From Fragilaria crotonensis (taxonomy: Eukaryota > Bacillariophyta > Fragilariophyceae > Fragilariales > Fragilariaceae), in NCBI GenBank assembly GCA_022925895.1, contig JAKSYS010000324.1:1-64000 (forward strand): a stretch of 64,000 nt of DNA, written 5' to 3'. The notes under the pieces were generated by a model that had not been told where the DNA came from, searched no databases, and saw nothing but the letters and a program-made list of their open reading frames with translations. Both the position numbers and the translations under genes were made by a program. Positions 1 to 11,328 of the stretch are shown piece by piece (position 1 is the stretch's first letter; each line of letters begins with the position of its first letter).

Positions 1-424
1 CCAGGAGGTTCCGGAATATCGTCTTAACTGCTTTTTTGCACTTCCGTTCAGCAGTAACGGTGCGATTGTAAGCCAACGGACCACGGACTTACGGAAATCG
101 AAGGTCTTTTGGTATGAAAACCCTATACTAGCTAGCTACCGTAGTAGAGACCTCAGGACAGTCAGCCACATCGGTGTTTATTCCGTGGATCGTGGAATGG
201 ACATATTCTGATTCGTACGAATTTCGGTCGACTGTTTTGATAAAATGTCCGCCAGTTGATCCGACAGAATATATTTTATCATTCTTCGTTTTCTTCATTC
301 ATTTAACATTTTTACTTAGCACCAAAATCTTACTTTCGGGGAAACTATCGGAATGAAAATAATGAATCGTGAATATGCGTCAGCGATAGGAATCTTGACA
401 TTCAGTTTCTTTAAGATTTTCAAA
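1..424. other. Gene-free flank with a short inverted repeat
   Basis: No convincing coding region. Bases 5-28 (ggttccggaatatcgtctta and onward) recur in reverse complement at about 5305-5328. The match is about 25 bp and does not extend further. The two copies bracket a gene-free stretch of about 5.3 kb that also holds two related minisatellites, so they may mark the ends of an old mobile insertion. That last point is inference. Confidence 0.4.
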
Positions 425-735
425 GATGATTAAGAAGAATTAAGAAGACACAGAATTTATTAAGAAGAATTAAGAAAATTAAGAAGACCGAAATTAATTA
501 AGAAGATTTAAGAAGAATTAAGAAGACACGAAATTAATTAAGAAGATTTAAGAAGAATTAAGAAGACACGAAATTAATTAAGAAGATTTAAGAAGAATTA
601 AGAAGACACGAAATTAATTAAGAAGATTTAAGAAGAATTAAGAAGACACGAAATTTATTAAGAAGAATTCAGAAGAATTAAGAAGACCCTATATTTATTA
701 GGAAGAATTAAGAAGACTGAAAATGTCTTAAGTAG
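425..735. repeat. 40-bp minisatellite (taagaagaattaagaagac type)
   Basis: Tandem A/G-rich repeat on the plus strand. The core agaagacacgaaattaatta recurs at 40-bp spacing (for example 521, 561 and 601), with degenerate units at both ends. The 3' edge changes to a gaaaatgtcttaag variant, which is the main form of the second array near 4.6-4.9 kb. No open frame or conserved short ORF goes with it. Confidence 0.9.
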
Positions 736-3700
736 TTTTAGGGATGTCCGATCAGAAACAGTTCTGTGCGTAGAATAATGAGTACAAGTGTACCAGGCTC
801 GTTTTCTTCCATGGAAGAAAGGGCATTCTACTACCAATACGGTAGCTACCGTCAGTAGCGAGTAGTTGGTTACATTTCACAAGTAGAATTGACAAAGCAT
901 TTTTATAACACCATTCAAGAGTCAGTTGATGATCGATTTTTTACGACGGCGTGCTATTCACCGCCTGAATCACGATGGATCAGTAAGGATTGGGTTCTAT
1001 CGGACTCCACACTCCACAGTCCACACTCTACAATTCAACTGTACGTGTCATCTACCTCCTACGGATTACTTGTACGGAGTGGGTGTGCTGGAGTATGAAT
1101 ACAGTACTTGCATACCTGCTACTCTGAGCACTTGTTTTTTACAAATAGTACTCCAGTACAACGAGTAGTGCTGTACTACTGTAGGTTTGTCGGCTGTTGC
1201 AGTACCTGGTACTGGTACCTGGTACTCTGGAGTACTATCTTGTATGTCATATTGTAGTTGTACCCCGGTAGAGTGCGACTATGACTGCAGAGAAGGCAAC
1301 TCTGTACTCGGCGCTCCAGTGACTGTACCACAGTAGCATGGTGTCCAATACAGCCAGGCATGACTAAAAGTGACCTTGGATGAACTACAGTTGGAAAGAA
1401 GACCAAGACTGGAAACCATGGCAGCAGGGTATCTAAGGTACCATAGCCATGGTACCTAGAAGGATTTGGGATGTGAAGGATACTAAGGTTATATCACTGC
1501 ACAAGCTCCTGCTGGAAGAGAAATCAAGTCATATTAATAGTAGCATATAAGGAACACCCTTTTGCATTTACTTGGGACCATATTTGGAGCACTGATTGAG
1601 TTTTTTCCTATTGCTTATTGCTGAAGAATACTTGGCATTATGAATTTTTAAATGTTTATAAAAGATAGCAATATGAAAACCAGGAAACAATGGAGGTTAT
1701 GTACTACTAGTGGCTGCTGTACATTAACACAGTTCTGCCAATGAAAGTAAAAGAAATAGGTTATTTACATGCACAACTCTAGTATCTTGTCAAACAGTAC
1801 ACATATGTTGTCCCATGACTTCACCACTTGCATGACAAGCAAGTGAATGGCTCATGTCTGGTTTGCAGTTTGGAGTAAACATTCGATGCAAGAGCCCCTG
1901 GAAATTACGTTGCCCATAACAAACTGAAATTTGTGTCTAAAAGTGAATGCTTCATTCAACTGAGGCGTGCTTTTGGTTATCAGCACTTGCAAGCTCTCAC
2001 AATTCTTTCACCTACTCTTGTAAACAAGTAAGTGGAGCTGCCTTTGAACCGGTACTACTATGTGATGATCAGATACATCATAACAAACTGCAACTGCAGC
2101 TTAAGATTGCTGAATTTACTCAGTTTTCAGCTTGTGCTCAACTATCTTTACCTTTTCTCTATTGAAATGCACTCATTTTTCTGGAAACATGGTGAACAAT
2201 GAACTTGAACTGTCGCAATTAAGCCCAAAAGACCAAGGCTATGCTGGATCTATTAAAATATTTTGTATCCTTGGCATCATATTCCTTGTCAATCTACTCT
2301 ACTAGTCTGTGCCCCTAGTAGTTTCAGAGTAGTGAAACAAATGAACAAGAAACTAATTTCGGGGTTTTCACTGCATGACAACTGCACTGATGTTTCATAC
2401 TGACTGGTTGCCAGTAGTCAATCAAACTGGCATTTATCAGTGGTTTTTCAAATGTTTTCAATTATATCACCTGGTTTTTGAAGTCATTGGGGCCTTATTA
2501 TAAGCTGGAACTCCTTCTTGGGTGGTGACAAGTGGTTTTAAGAAGCAAGCCTTTGTAATGGAGTGCCTGCTGCTAAATAAGTACTTCAGTACTGAAGTTC
2601 CATTCAATGAGGAGAAGTGTAATACCATGAGATTCATTACTATGTAACAGAATTATTCACGAATGGCTACTATGCTTCAAAACAAACTGCTAGGTACTTC
2701 CAACTTCAAACCTGCAAGGCCAGTCCTGCAAGGCATTTTGCATTAAATATCAACTATCATTATGTTTGGACTTGTCACAAACAAGGAGGACTACTGTTAT
2801 GGTATTACATGTGGAAGGCATGAATTTCATGCACCCATATGGTGGCTGGATTAACAAAGGCAACTTGGAGACACTTATGCTGCAACCAAATGTTTTAGGA
2901 GCACATATCCCCTGCTCCTTAACAGAGAGAACCAAGAAGTACAAAATAGTTTTTAAAGGTAGTCGGACCAGTATCTGTATGCCAGCAAACAACACACAGC
3001 ATCAAGGATTGTTTTAAGGGGCTAGGTGTGGAAATCATGAATTTTTATGCTCAAAGATGCTGGATTCACCAAGAGTTGTGTGAAAGTGGTGAGGCTATTG
3101 CTGGCAACTCAGAGGCACTGATGACAAAACAACCAAATATTTCATGAGCTTATAGTACCCGCTGGTGCTGCAATTCAACAGAGAGCAGGAGGCACACAGT
3201 AACATATTTTTCTAGGTACTGGTGGGACCAGTACTAGTATACCTGAGCCAACATAATTTGCATGTTGTTTATAATTGCTGCAGCATGGCTCCAAATCAAT
3301 GCACCACAGGGAATGGCTCACTGACATTTGAATCACTCTAAGAGAAACACATTTAAAAAAAACAAAAAATCTGAAAGTATGCATCCATACACCTAATTGA
3401 GAAGGAGCGAGCACACGACAATTGACAGAACTTAGGATCAGGTGGTGCTATTTTCACACAGAACAAATCAGCAGGAGATGGGTGGAGGGCTGCAGGTCAA
3501 ATTACCATCAAGGAAGCCCTCATCAAAACACTCATTTTCAAGAGACTGCCTGCTGGTTACCGTGATTGATTCTGGAATCCTCTTTGTTTGAACACTGGCT
3601 GGTTCTTGGGAGGCAGGAGGTTGCCTCAAACATGAATGACATTTGAAAACATGTATGAAACATAAACACCAGATTGGTGTTAGATTTTTCAGGTTTGTGA

Positions 3701-4572
3701 AAAATGAAGACCATATTGGTGTAAGATCTACCCAGAAAGCATGATGGGGTCATGTCTTCACCATTAAATGTATTGTGTGGAATGTGCAGGGAAATTCTTG
3801 TTATCTTATTGAAATGCTTTACTGACTCTCACCTTTGATTGATTATGAATTAGAATGTAATGTTAAGAAACAAATAATTCACAATTTGTGAAGCATAGGA
3901 AGGGCATTGAGTTAAATGGAGGGGTAAATAAAGTACTAGTATTCTAATATCTAATAGGAGTTTGTCCTGGCGTAACGCGGGAGTGCTACTACCGTAAAGT
4001 TCTCCTAATCATGAGCACAGCGGCAGCACGTAAAATAGATCTGGCATTTTTTTAGCGTGCCTTAAGCACCCGCGTGAGGTCTAATTTCTAAAATTCACGA
4101 GACTCTACACTCTAGCACACGGGGTGGTACTAGTATTTCATATTTCAAGTGGTGTTTGAGAATTAGAGGAGTACAAGAGAACTACGTACTACAGTACTCG
4201 TGTAAAGTATGTCATGGGACCATAGCTCCTCCAACCCACTCCGTATGCATATATGCTTAAAAACACGCACTGCTGTACTTGCGCTTCGTGTAGGTACTGT
4301 ATGCAATGTCATAATGTCGTGTTTTGCATACAAAGCACTGGCGTACGAGAACTCCGTACTCCGGTACGAATTGTGAGCATTCTTGTACTGTTGTACGCGA
4401 TGAGGGTGATGCTGTGTGCAGTCCGTGACAGAAAGGGCGTACGTACTGTTCGTTCCAGCCTTTCTACCATAGGTTGCAAACTGCGCATCACGCCTACTGA
4501 AGTCGAAACCGGTTGTGTCACTGAAGAATTCAGGAGAGTGACAAATGCCATGGGAGATACGAAGACTGAAAA
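736..4572. other. Long gene-free region
   Basis: No reading frame here has the length, composition or family resemblance of a gene. Short open frames near 2.75-3.02 kb are open on both strands at once and match nothing I recognise. Stretches around 1.18-1.35 kb and 4.13-4.42 kb are rich in GTAC-centred words such as gtacctggtac and actccgtac, which recur in most intergenic parts of the window. The rest is AT-rich unique-looking sequence. Confidence 0.5.
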
Positions 4573-4905
4573 CGTCTTTCGAAAGTTTAAGAAGAATTAA
4601 GAAGGCTGAAATTGTCTTGAGAACGTTTAAGTAGAATGAAGAAGACTGAAAATGTCTTAAGAAAGTTTAAGAAGAATTAAGAAGATCAAAAATGTCTTAA
4701 GAAAGATTAAGAAGAATTAAGAAGATCGAAAATGTCTTAAGAAAGTTTAAGAAGAATTAAGAAGATCGAAAATGTCTTAAGAAAGTTTAAGAAGATTTAA
4801 GAAGATCGAAAATGTCTTAAGAAAGTTTAAGAAGAATTAAGAAGATCGAAAATATCTTAAGAAAGTTTAAGAAGGTCGGAAATTACTTAAGAAGATTTAA
4901 GAAGG
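4573..4905. repeat. Second 40-bp minisatellite (gaaaatgtcttaagaaagtt type)
   Basis: Tandem array with the core gatcgaaaatgtcttaagaa repeating every 40 bp (gaagaattaa at 4711 and again at 4751). It has the same period, the same taagaagaattaagaag core and the same orientation as the array at 425-735. The two therefore descend from one ancestral repeat and lie in direct orientation about 4 kb apart. Confidence 0.9.
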
Positions 4906-5739
4906 TCCAACGAAAAAATCAGAATCGATATCCAAGATTCCATTGAAAACTTCGGAGTATCTACATGTTTTCCTTGAAGCAATCCGTGAAGAGTTTTGGA
5001 AGTCAATAGTTCGGATCGTGACCAATCCTGCAACTTTAATTAGATTTCTGAGCATGGGCACGCGAAACGTCAGCGACATTTCATACGGTATATAGTACAT
5101 AGTAGCAATCTACCTTTTGTTATCATTAAGTACGAAGTAATATATCGTAACGAAGGTCATTTTCAGATTTCCCAAGAGGAGTGGTACTTGAGTACTGTAC
5201 GGTATTTCAGTACTTGTGCTCGGAGTGGTTTTTTGCGATGGAATTCGGAATGACTGCCAATGGAAGATTGATCGTGTGTTCGATACTCCGTTATCAGACC
5301 GTTAAGACGATATTCCGGAACCTCCAGGTACTCGTACTCCGAGTACTTTATAGCAGTGTGTACCAGGTACGACGTAGAGTATGATACAGTGCCCAGTGCC
5401 CTCTCCCAATTTCCAACGGAACACACCGTACTTTCGACCTAATTAGGCGGGGAAATCTTGTCGACATAATTGTATGTAGAGAAGACATCGTCGCGTACCT
5501 GACACCCATATATAGTGTGCGATACATTTTTCCTATGACAGGCCGCCAGATTTCAAACTTAATATCATTCATTCTGATCTCATCTGGTAGACAAACATCG
5601 TGAACTCCAAAAAATGAAGAACAGACAATTCGAGCACATTTCATTTATCCAAACACAAGATACAATACTCTTGGAATAGAAAAGCACAGCGATCCATCAC
5701 AATCAACGCATTAATTCCGTCCGCAGCAACAGATAAGCC
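4906..5739. other. Intergenic region upstream of M11 copy 1
   Basis: No gene seen. It contains GTAC-rich words at about 5180-5380, the reverse-complement partner (about 5305-5328) of the window's first bases, and presumably the promoter of the downstream protease gene. No TATA box or other promoter element can be assigned with confidence. Confidence 0.4.
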
Positions 5740-8069
5740 ATGAAGCTTGGTGTCCTTCTCTCTGTGTTGCAAGTTTGCCTCTGCGTTGCACTTTTTGAGG
5801 ATCATGAGGTAAGCTTCTGCAAACGTCGCTGCGTCATGCCTTATTGCCATCGCTGTGTACTCATTTCACTTATGTATTATATACTCTCCAGACAATGCCG
5901 ATGCGTCGACGCTCACTACAGGACAGTAACAGCACCACTCGTCGCACAAGCAAGAGGGAATGCATCGCGTTTCTTGTCGAAAAACAGTACCAAGACGGTC
6001 GTCATGTGGACCAACCACTGGAATGTGAACTGCAAGGAGAAGATCTCAAGGGCAAGAAGTACAAAATGGTCCGTGTCAAGGGCCTCACGACAAGTTGGGC
6101 CCAGCAGAACAACGTCACAAGTGGTGTCACTACCATCTTTGCTCCTGACGGTGCCTTTATTGACGATCAAGCGAATGAGCTCATCGTTCCTTCTGGAACT
6201 GCGATTAAGGTACGTACGAATTGTTGCTACAAATGGATACTTACTTCGAACATCCCGCTTGCCATCTATTGGCACCACATTATCAAAACCATGATCTCAC
6301 ACACCTAGTACCACCACAGTTCGGTCGTCGCAACAAAAAAGGGCAGCACAGAGCCGAACTCGCATGTCGGATCCTTCAGATCTTTTGTGGAGTCGCAATC
6401 TCAAAACAGGCGTCAAGACAGTGTTGGTGATTCGGATCATCGCCAGGGACGCACAAACCACCGCGACCGAGGCGCAATTGGCCGACGATATCTTCGGTAC
6501 CAACGGAGATGTCTGGAACCTCAAGACGGGGTTTGATCAATGCTCCTACGGTCAGCTGACGTTCGAACCGTTGACGACTCACCCCAAAGTCGGACCTGAT
6601 GGAATATACACAGTTTCCATTCCGAACACTTCCGTGAGGGGAGTCGGCGATTCAAAGGTCGTGAATGCTGCGTTGGCTCAGGTTACAACAGATTTAGGGG
6701 TTTCGCCCAATTTGCTTGCAAACCATGTTATGTTTTGCCTGCCTCCAGGAACTTCGGGCTCTTGGATCGCGTATGCCATCATCAATGGGTGGAGATCTGT
6801 GTACAACGACAAATGGTGCCAATATCCATCCGGGCAGATGCACGAACTCGGTAAGTCGATAGACACATGCATTTTCGTATTAGTTCGTCCATGACGAGTG
6901 GCTCATCCACTGTGATGTTCAATTGCGAAGGTCACAATCTAAATTTGGCCCACTCCAGTGAAGGAAGCTCAGCGTATGGCGACCAATCAGGACTTATGGT
7001 AAGTCTTGAGCTTAGTTCTAGAACGAGTTATTGGCAATGGTTGTGATTGAAAGAATGCAATAAATGCGCTTCTCCGTCCTCTCTAACATGGTGCTGAAAT
7101 TCTAAGGGCTATTCATACTCAGTCGATGAGACCCCCAAAATGTGCTTCAACGGAGCTAACACATGGCAACTTGGTTGGTTCCCCAGCTTTCACGTGGACA
7201 TCCCCTTCGCCAATAGTATATATTGGGACGGAAATCTCGTTGGGTTTGCTGAGCGCGATGCTGCGTCGTCCATTTCAGACCGAATGATAATTCGACTTCG
7301 CAGCAGTGTTGACTATTACGTTCATTTCAATCGTCAAATCGGAATGAACGAAGGAACAAGAGAAGCAGGAAACAATGTTCTTGTGACGAGACGGGCAACA
7401 GGAACCGGATATGCGTTTTCGTACCTTTTGGCCAAACTTAGCGCGGGTGGAGTGTATACTATCTCCAATTTCAACGGAAGCAACAAAGCATTAAGTATTG
7501 TCGTGAGGAGCATCAGAACGGATACCATACCAGGGAGAGCCAACATCTCTGTACGTTTTGGTCCTTCCCCGGCACCGACTCGAAGCCCGACACGAAGCCC
7601 GACAATCTCGCAAACACCTGCACCAACGTCCGCTCCAACAACTGCACCCACGTCAGCTCCAGCAACTGCGCCCACCTCGGCTCCAATTACTGAACCCACC
7701 TCGGCTCCAACAACTGCACCAACCCTAGCCCCTGATTCCCCCACTGCGTCTCCAGAAGAGGTAACGCTAGAATCGACTACGGCACCAACCACGGCACCCA
7801 CAGAATCACCAACGTCGGCACCGACCAAAGCACCCACAGAAATCCCCACAATAGTCCCCTCCAAAGCACCTACCAGAGTTCCCACAAAAGCACCTACGCA
7901 GCCATTTTGCAATAGGAATGGAACTTGTGAACCTGGCGAGAACTGTGTGTCCTGCCCTTTCGACTGCCGCGGTGGTTTTAGCGGTAATCCTATCACCAGT
8001 CCGAAGTGCTGCATTGGGGGAGCCTGTGTGTCCCGGTGCACAACCAACACTGGGTGGAAGTGCAAGTGA
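5740..8069 (+). CDS. Secreted gametolysin-like metalloprotease (peptidase M11), copy 1, five exons
   Basis: Predicted extracellular zinc protease of the M11 (gametolysin) family. Exons: 5740-5808, 5892-6209 or 6213, 6320-6850, 6931-6998, 7107-8069; all introns are GT-AG. Exon 1 encodes a signal peptide (MKLGVLLSVLQVCLCVALF). The zinc site HELGHNLNLAH spans the exon 3/4 junction, about residues 305-315; Asn replaces the Gly usual in HExxHxxGxxH. A Met-turn-like DQSGLMG follows. The tail is a Pro-Thr-Ser-Ala linker, then a Cys-rich end (CEPGENCVSCPFDC). One base is missing near the start of exon 3 relative to copy 2 (aaaaaaggg against aagaaaaggg). Using the GT at 6214 instead of the GT at 6210 restores the frame and gives about 650 residues. 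This is the least damaged of three local copies. The family call is strong; functionality depends on that splice choice. Confidence 0.8.
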
Positions 8070-8142
8070 GAAGCGAGATATCTGGACGCTGGAGTCAACA
8101 ATTGTTGACATTCATATCATTCATATTGTTCCGCGACGGTGT

Positions 8143-8158
8143 GAGGCTTCTAAGCCTC
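8143..8158 (+). promoter_or_regulatory. 3'-flank hairpin of M11 copy 1
   Basis: GAGGCTTCTAAGCCTC forms a 7-bp stem with a 2-nt loop, about 75 bp after the stop codon. The matching position downstream of copy 2 (22821-22836) reads GAGGTTTCAAAACCTC. There a C-G pair has become T-A, so pairing is kept. This is consistent with a conserved 3'-UTR RNA structure or end-processing signal; function is inferred. Confidence 0.5.
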
Positions 8159-9231
8159 TCACTTCGAGTGGAAATCCATTTCATATACTCATGCCATATT
8201 GACAGATAGCTGGTAAAAAATAGTGAAGCATAGTCTAGGAACATCGTCACCTCCAATCTGTATTAAGAAGCAGGCAATGCACATGTATTAGCCTGGGAGA
8301 CGACACACCAGGAGAGTCGATGAAGTGAAGGATACAGACAAGCATCGATTCGGACTCTCAAAGGATGCCTGTTTTGCTGGGTGCGTGTGTTAGCATGATG
8401 CCACTCGCACTGACCATGAAGTCCTCGAAGGAATGGTTTCAACAAGCTGAACGGTGTGGATAGACATCTTGTCGTCGCAATTCTAACAGTAAGCGTACAA
8501 TCTGTAGAATGCCATTTCTTGTGTGTCGCACATCCGAACTAGAATCGACAGCTTTTCTTCCGAATTTCATGTCCAGATGCGATGTTATGATATTTATCGT
8601 TTGGCAAGTTGTCATTGCTACATGCATGTATTGATGGAGGGCAGGATATCATCTGCTCTTGACGTTTGGCCTACGATAGTTTAGTTTTCGAAACGTTGAA
8701 TGCCACACCCTTCCGCACGAGCTAGAGTCGTGCCTTGTCAGATGGAGACAATATCAATTGCAAAGGATCATCCATGTCACTCGTGGCAGTCGAGAAAACG
8801 GACGAGAGGGCAATGGAAGAACCCAAGGATCCAATTAACCCGAGTTTGTTTCAAACCTTCTTTTGAATACTGAACACGCACTTCCGACACCAACACTGCC
8901 ACGTCCTCGCACATTTTCAGCAAAATGGTGGGTTCGTAAGATTGTTTACAGTAGAAACACCGAGCGGGGCCTATCGGCAGCTTTGGCACTTTTGAGTTCA
9001 CTTTCAAATTGTTGCCCCCTTTTTTATTCTAATGAGCTCTAATCGGTGGTCCCAAGAAAATGCAGTTTGGTCCTAGTCCATTGCATCCAGATTCATCTGT
9101 CTTGCCATCTTGCTCTACCACAACCGCATTCAACTCGAAGTTCTCAGGTTCCGCCCACAATTATGTTTGTGTTGGCGGTCGGCGCCAATTCCACTTGATT
9201 TCCACACTCATATGGATAATCAGATTCTGCA
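8159..9231. other. Intergenic region downstream of M11 copy 1
   Basis: No gene recognised. The first 80 bp are homologous to the 3' flank of M11 copy 2 at about 22.84-22.95 kb, so the duplication that produced the two copies reached past the stop codon. The rest shows only short open frames without recognisable similarity. Confidence 0.5.
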
Positions 9232-9823
9232 TCACGTAGTTCGCATTCCCTGTTTCAAGACACGTATCCAAACAATACTCCTCTGATATCGGCCTCGTTC
9301 GTTGAAAGTTTGCAGAAATTCATCGAATTCGAATCTTGCCTCGGCGAAGGACAGCACCGAAATTCTTGCCTGGCTTCCAATCTTCTGCAAATTCGCCGCG
9401 ACGCACGCATTTTGGTATCCATGTGATCCATGGAATAGGTTAACTTTGCAGAGTTGCTCCGTTTCCTTGGCATGATCCTTGAAGTGTAACCATGTCACTC
9501 CGTCAACATCACATTGACGCAATGGATAAACACTTGTGTGTGTTGCTCCATAGTCTAGAATTATAATTCCAAGAATTGCCGAGTCTTTTGCTGGAGTGGA
9601 ACGTTGCATTGGAAAAGCCACACATTTTCCGCAACGCACTCGTCATACGCTGGTGTCTGCGATATTGTCGTTCGTGTTTTCGTCTTTCCTCATGGGCGGG
9701 GGGATGCCCCTTGAACCAAAGCTGTTGCCATCGCTTTACTGACTGCAGACTGCAGATATAGTCGCTACCAAATTGCTCGCCATGGCGTATGGGAGGAAGA
9801 TTTGGCAGTGATGACATTGCCAT
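9232..9823 (-). pseudogene. Possible degraded unknown gene, two overlapping frames
   Basis: Two minus-strand frames overlap: 9823-9509 (104 codons) and 9639-9232 (135 codons, opening with GTG). The second has balanced codon use and protein-like composition (ILDYGATHTSVYPLRQC; LCKVNLFHGSHGYQNAC) but has an in-frame stop two codons upstream of its GTG. Together they look like one coding region with a frame change near 9600. I do not recognise the family. It could be a broken host gene, a relic of a mobile element, or a chance open frame. Confidence 0.25.
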
Positions 9824-10150
9824 GTGGCGGCCAAGAGCCGTTCCATTCGGTTACCATAGTTCACGGAGTTCTGTTCTGTGAACATACCCTCCCTATGGAC
9901 CCATGGATGCCATTGTCGTCGTCCTCGATGTCCAAAGCTCAGCTACGGGACGAAGAATCAGGAATTTTACCATTATACGTGCTATATGCGTATATATGCG
10001 TATACAGTCGTACATGCAAGGCGGCGGTGGCCGGGTTCTACGAATCTTGTGTCACGCTAATTGCACCTGGTACTACGATTACTGTACTCGGAGCACGCTA
10101 CTGTATCCTGTATTGGCTGTACTATAGCAGGAATCAGGAATACATATCCA

Positions 10151-10730
10151 ACTAGTGGGTACCTCACATTTGATCGGAGTGTCTACTACAGGAAACTGGA
10201 CGTACAGTACCCCCAACCTGGTCGTACTCCGTACCACTACTTTTACTGTTACTGTTTACTTTCAGTACTCAACCCTGGCGAAGTGAAAAAATTCAGACAG
10301 TATTCATTTCATCCAGTACCCCAGAGTGGTCATACTCCGTAACAGACGGACGCACGCACGCACACACGCACACAATTAATTTATAATATAGTAGGATATC
10401 ACATTGTATATATGATATATGATATCTGAAGATGATCTATGTGATGTGTATCAAATGAGCATATGTTTGTCATATCCTACTATATTATAAATTAATTGTG
10501 TGCGTGCGTGCGTGTGTGCGTGCGTCTGTTACGGAGTATGACCACTCTGGGGTACTGGATCAAATGAATACTGTCTGAATTTTTTGGTCTCATACTCGGA
10601 GTATATGGTACCATGGTACTGCATACTGTAGGGGGGAAAAGTAGTGGTACGGAGTACGACCAGGTTGGAGGTACTGTACGTCCAGTTTCCTGTAGTAGAC
10701 ACTCCGATCAAATGTGAGGTACCCACTAGT
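10151..10730. repeat. Foldback element with arms of about 250 bp
   Basis: A near-perfect palindrome bounded by ACTAGT at 10151-10156 and at 10725-10730. The left arm starts actagtgggtacctcacatt; the right arm ends with its reverse complement. Homology continues through a tgcgtgcgtgtgtgcg microsatellite to a cctactatattataaattaa segment on both sides, leaving an AT-rich spacer of about 70 bp. It has no coding capacity. The structure suits a foldback or MITE-like element, or an inverted duplication. Confidence 0.85.
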
Positions 10731-10960
10731 TATAAATTAATTGTGTGCGTGCGTGTGTGCGTGCGTGCGTGCATCTGTTACGGAGTATGACCACTCTGGG
10801 GTACTGGATCAAATGAATACTGTCTCATACTTGGAGTATATGTCATACATGCATACTGGAGTACTCCGTAAGCGATGTCGGTAAGATTTGCATATACGTA
10901 GTTGCGTCAGTGCGTGCGTCTGTTACGGAGTATGACCACTCTGGGGTACTGCACTACTTG
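10731..10960. repeat. Partial extra copies of the foldback arm
   Basis: Directly after the foldback, another arm fragment begins (tataaattaattgtgtgcgt, then gttacggagtatgaccactc). A shorter fragment with the same gttacggagtatgacc core lies at about 10920-10950. These adjoining truncated copies suggest repeated nested insertion or local rearrangement. Confidence 0.75.
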
Positions 10961-11328
10961 CGTATAGTACTGAACTGTACAAACAGTACACACAACCGTG
11001 CACAAACCATACCGTACACGTATTCCAAAAGTCCGACCAATTGGGAGGTACCCACTAGTTTATTATAATTGGACTGTGTGCTCTGCCGTACAAGTACGCC
11101 AACTTTTTCACAAGACAGAGGACACGCATGATCGCATGATGCATGAGCATGAGGCAACTTTAACACACATGCAAAGATATATATGGAAAATGTGCTTGTG
11201 TATGTGTCAAGTGTTGCCGAAGATAAGCTCATCATGTGCTTGGAATAAACGAGAGCAGAAGAGGATTGAGGCATGAATTATGCCAGTATGACAGAGTATT
11301 AACTCACAACATATGTTGATCGCTCGAA

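Noticed and set aside
425-735. Regular repeats considered as a CRISPR-like array
   Set aside because: Units are contiguous without unique spacers, and the sequence is eukaryotic; it is a minisatellite.
2750-3017. Open frames on both strands at the same place
   Set aside because: Neither has a recognisable motif, splice context or convincing start; length is compatible with chance in this composition.
5844-6308. 154-codon frame starting in intron 1 of M11 copy 1
   Set aside because: It reads through both splice sites; the exon 2 coding part is real but belongs to the spliced gene with a signal peptide in exon 1.
7334-8101. 255-codon minus-strand frame over the end of M11 copy 1
   Set aside because: Shadow of the repetitive linker; it has the same Gly/Val repeat character and no independent motif.
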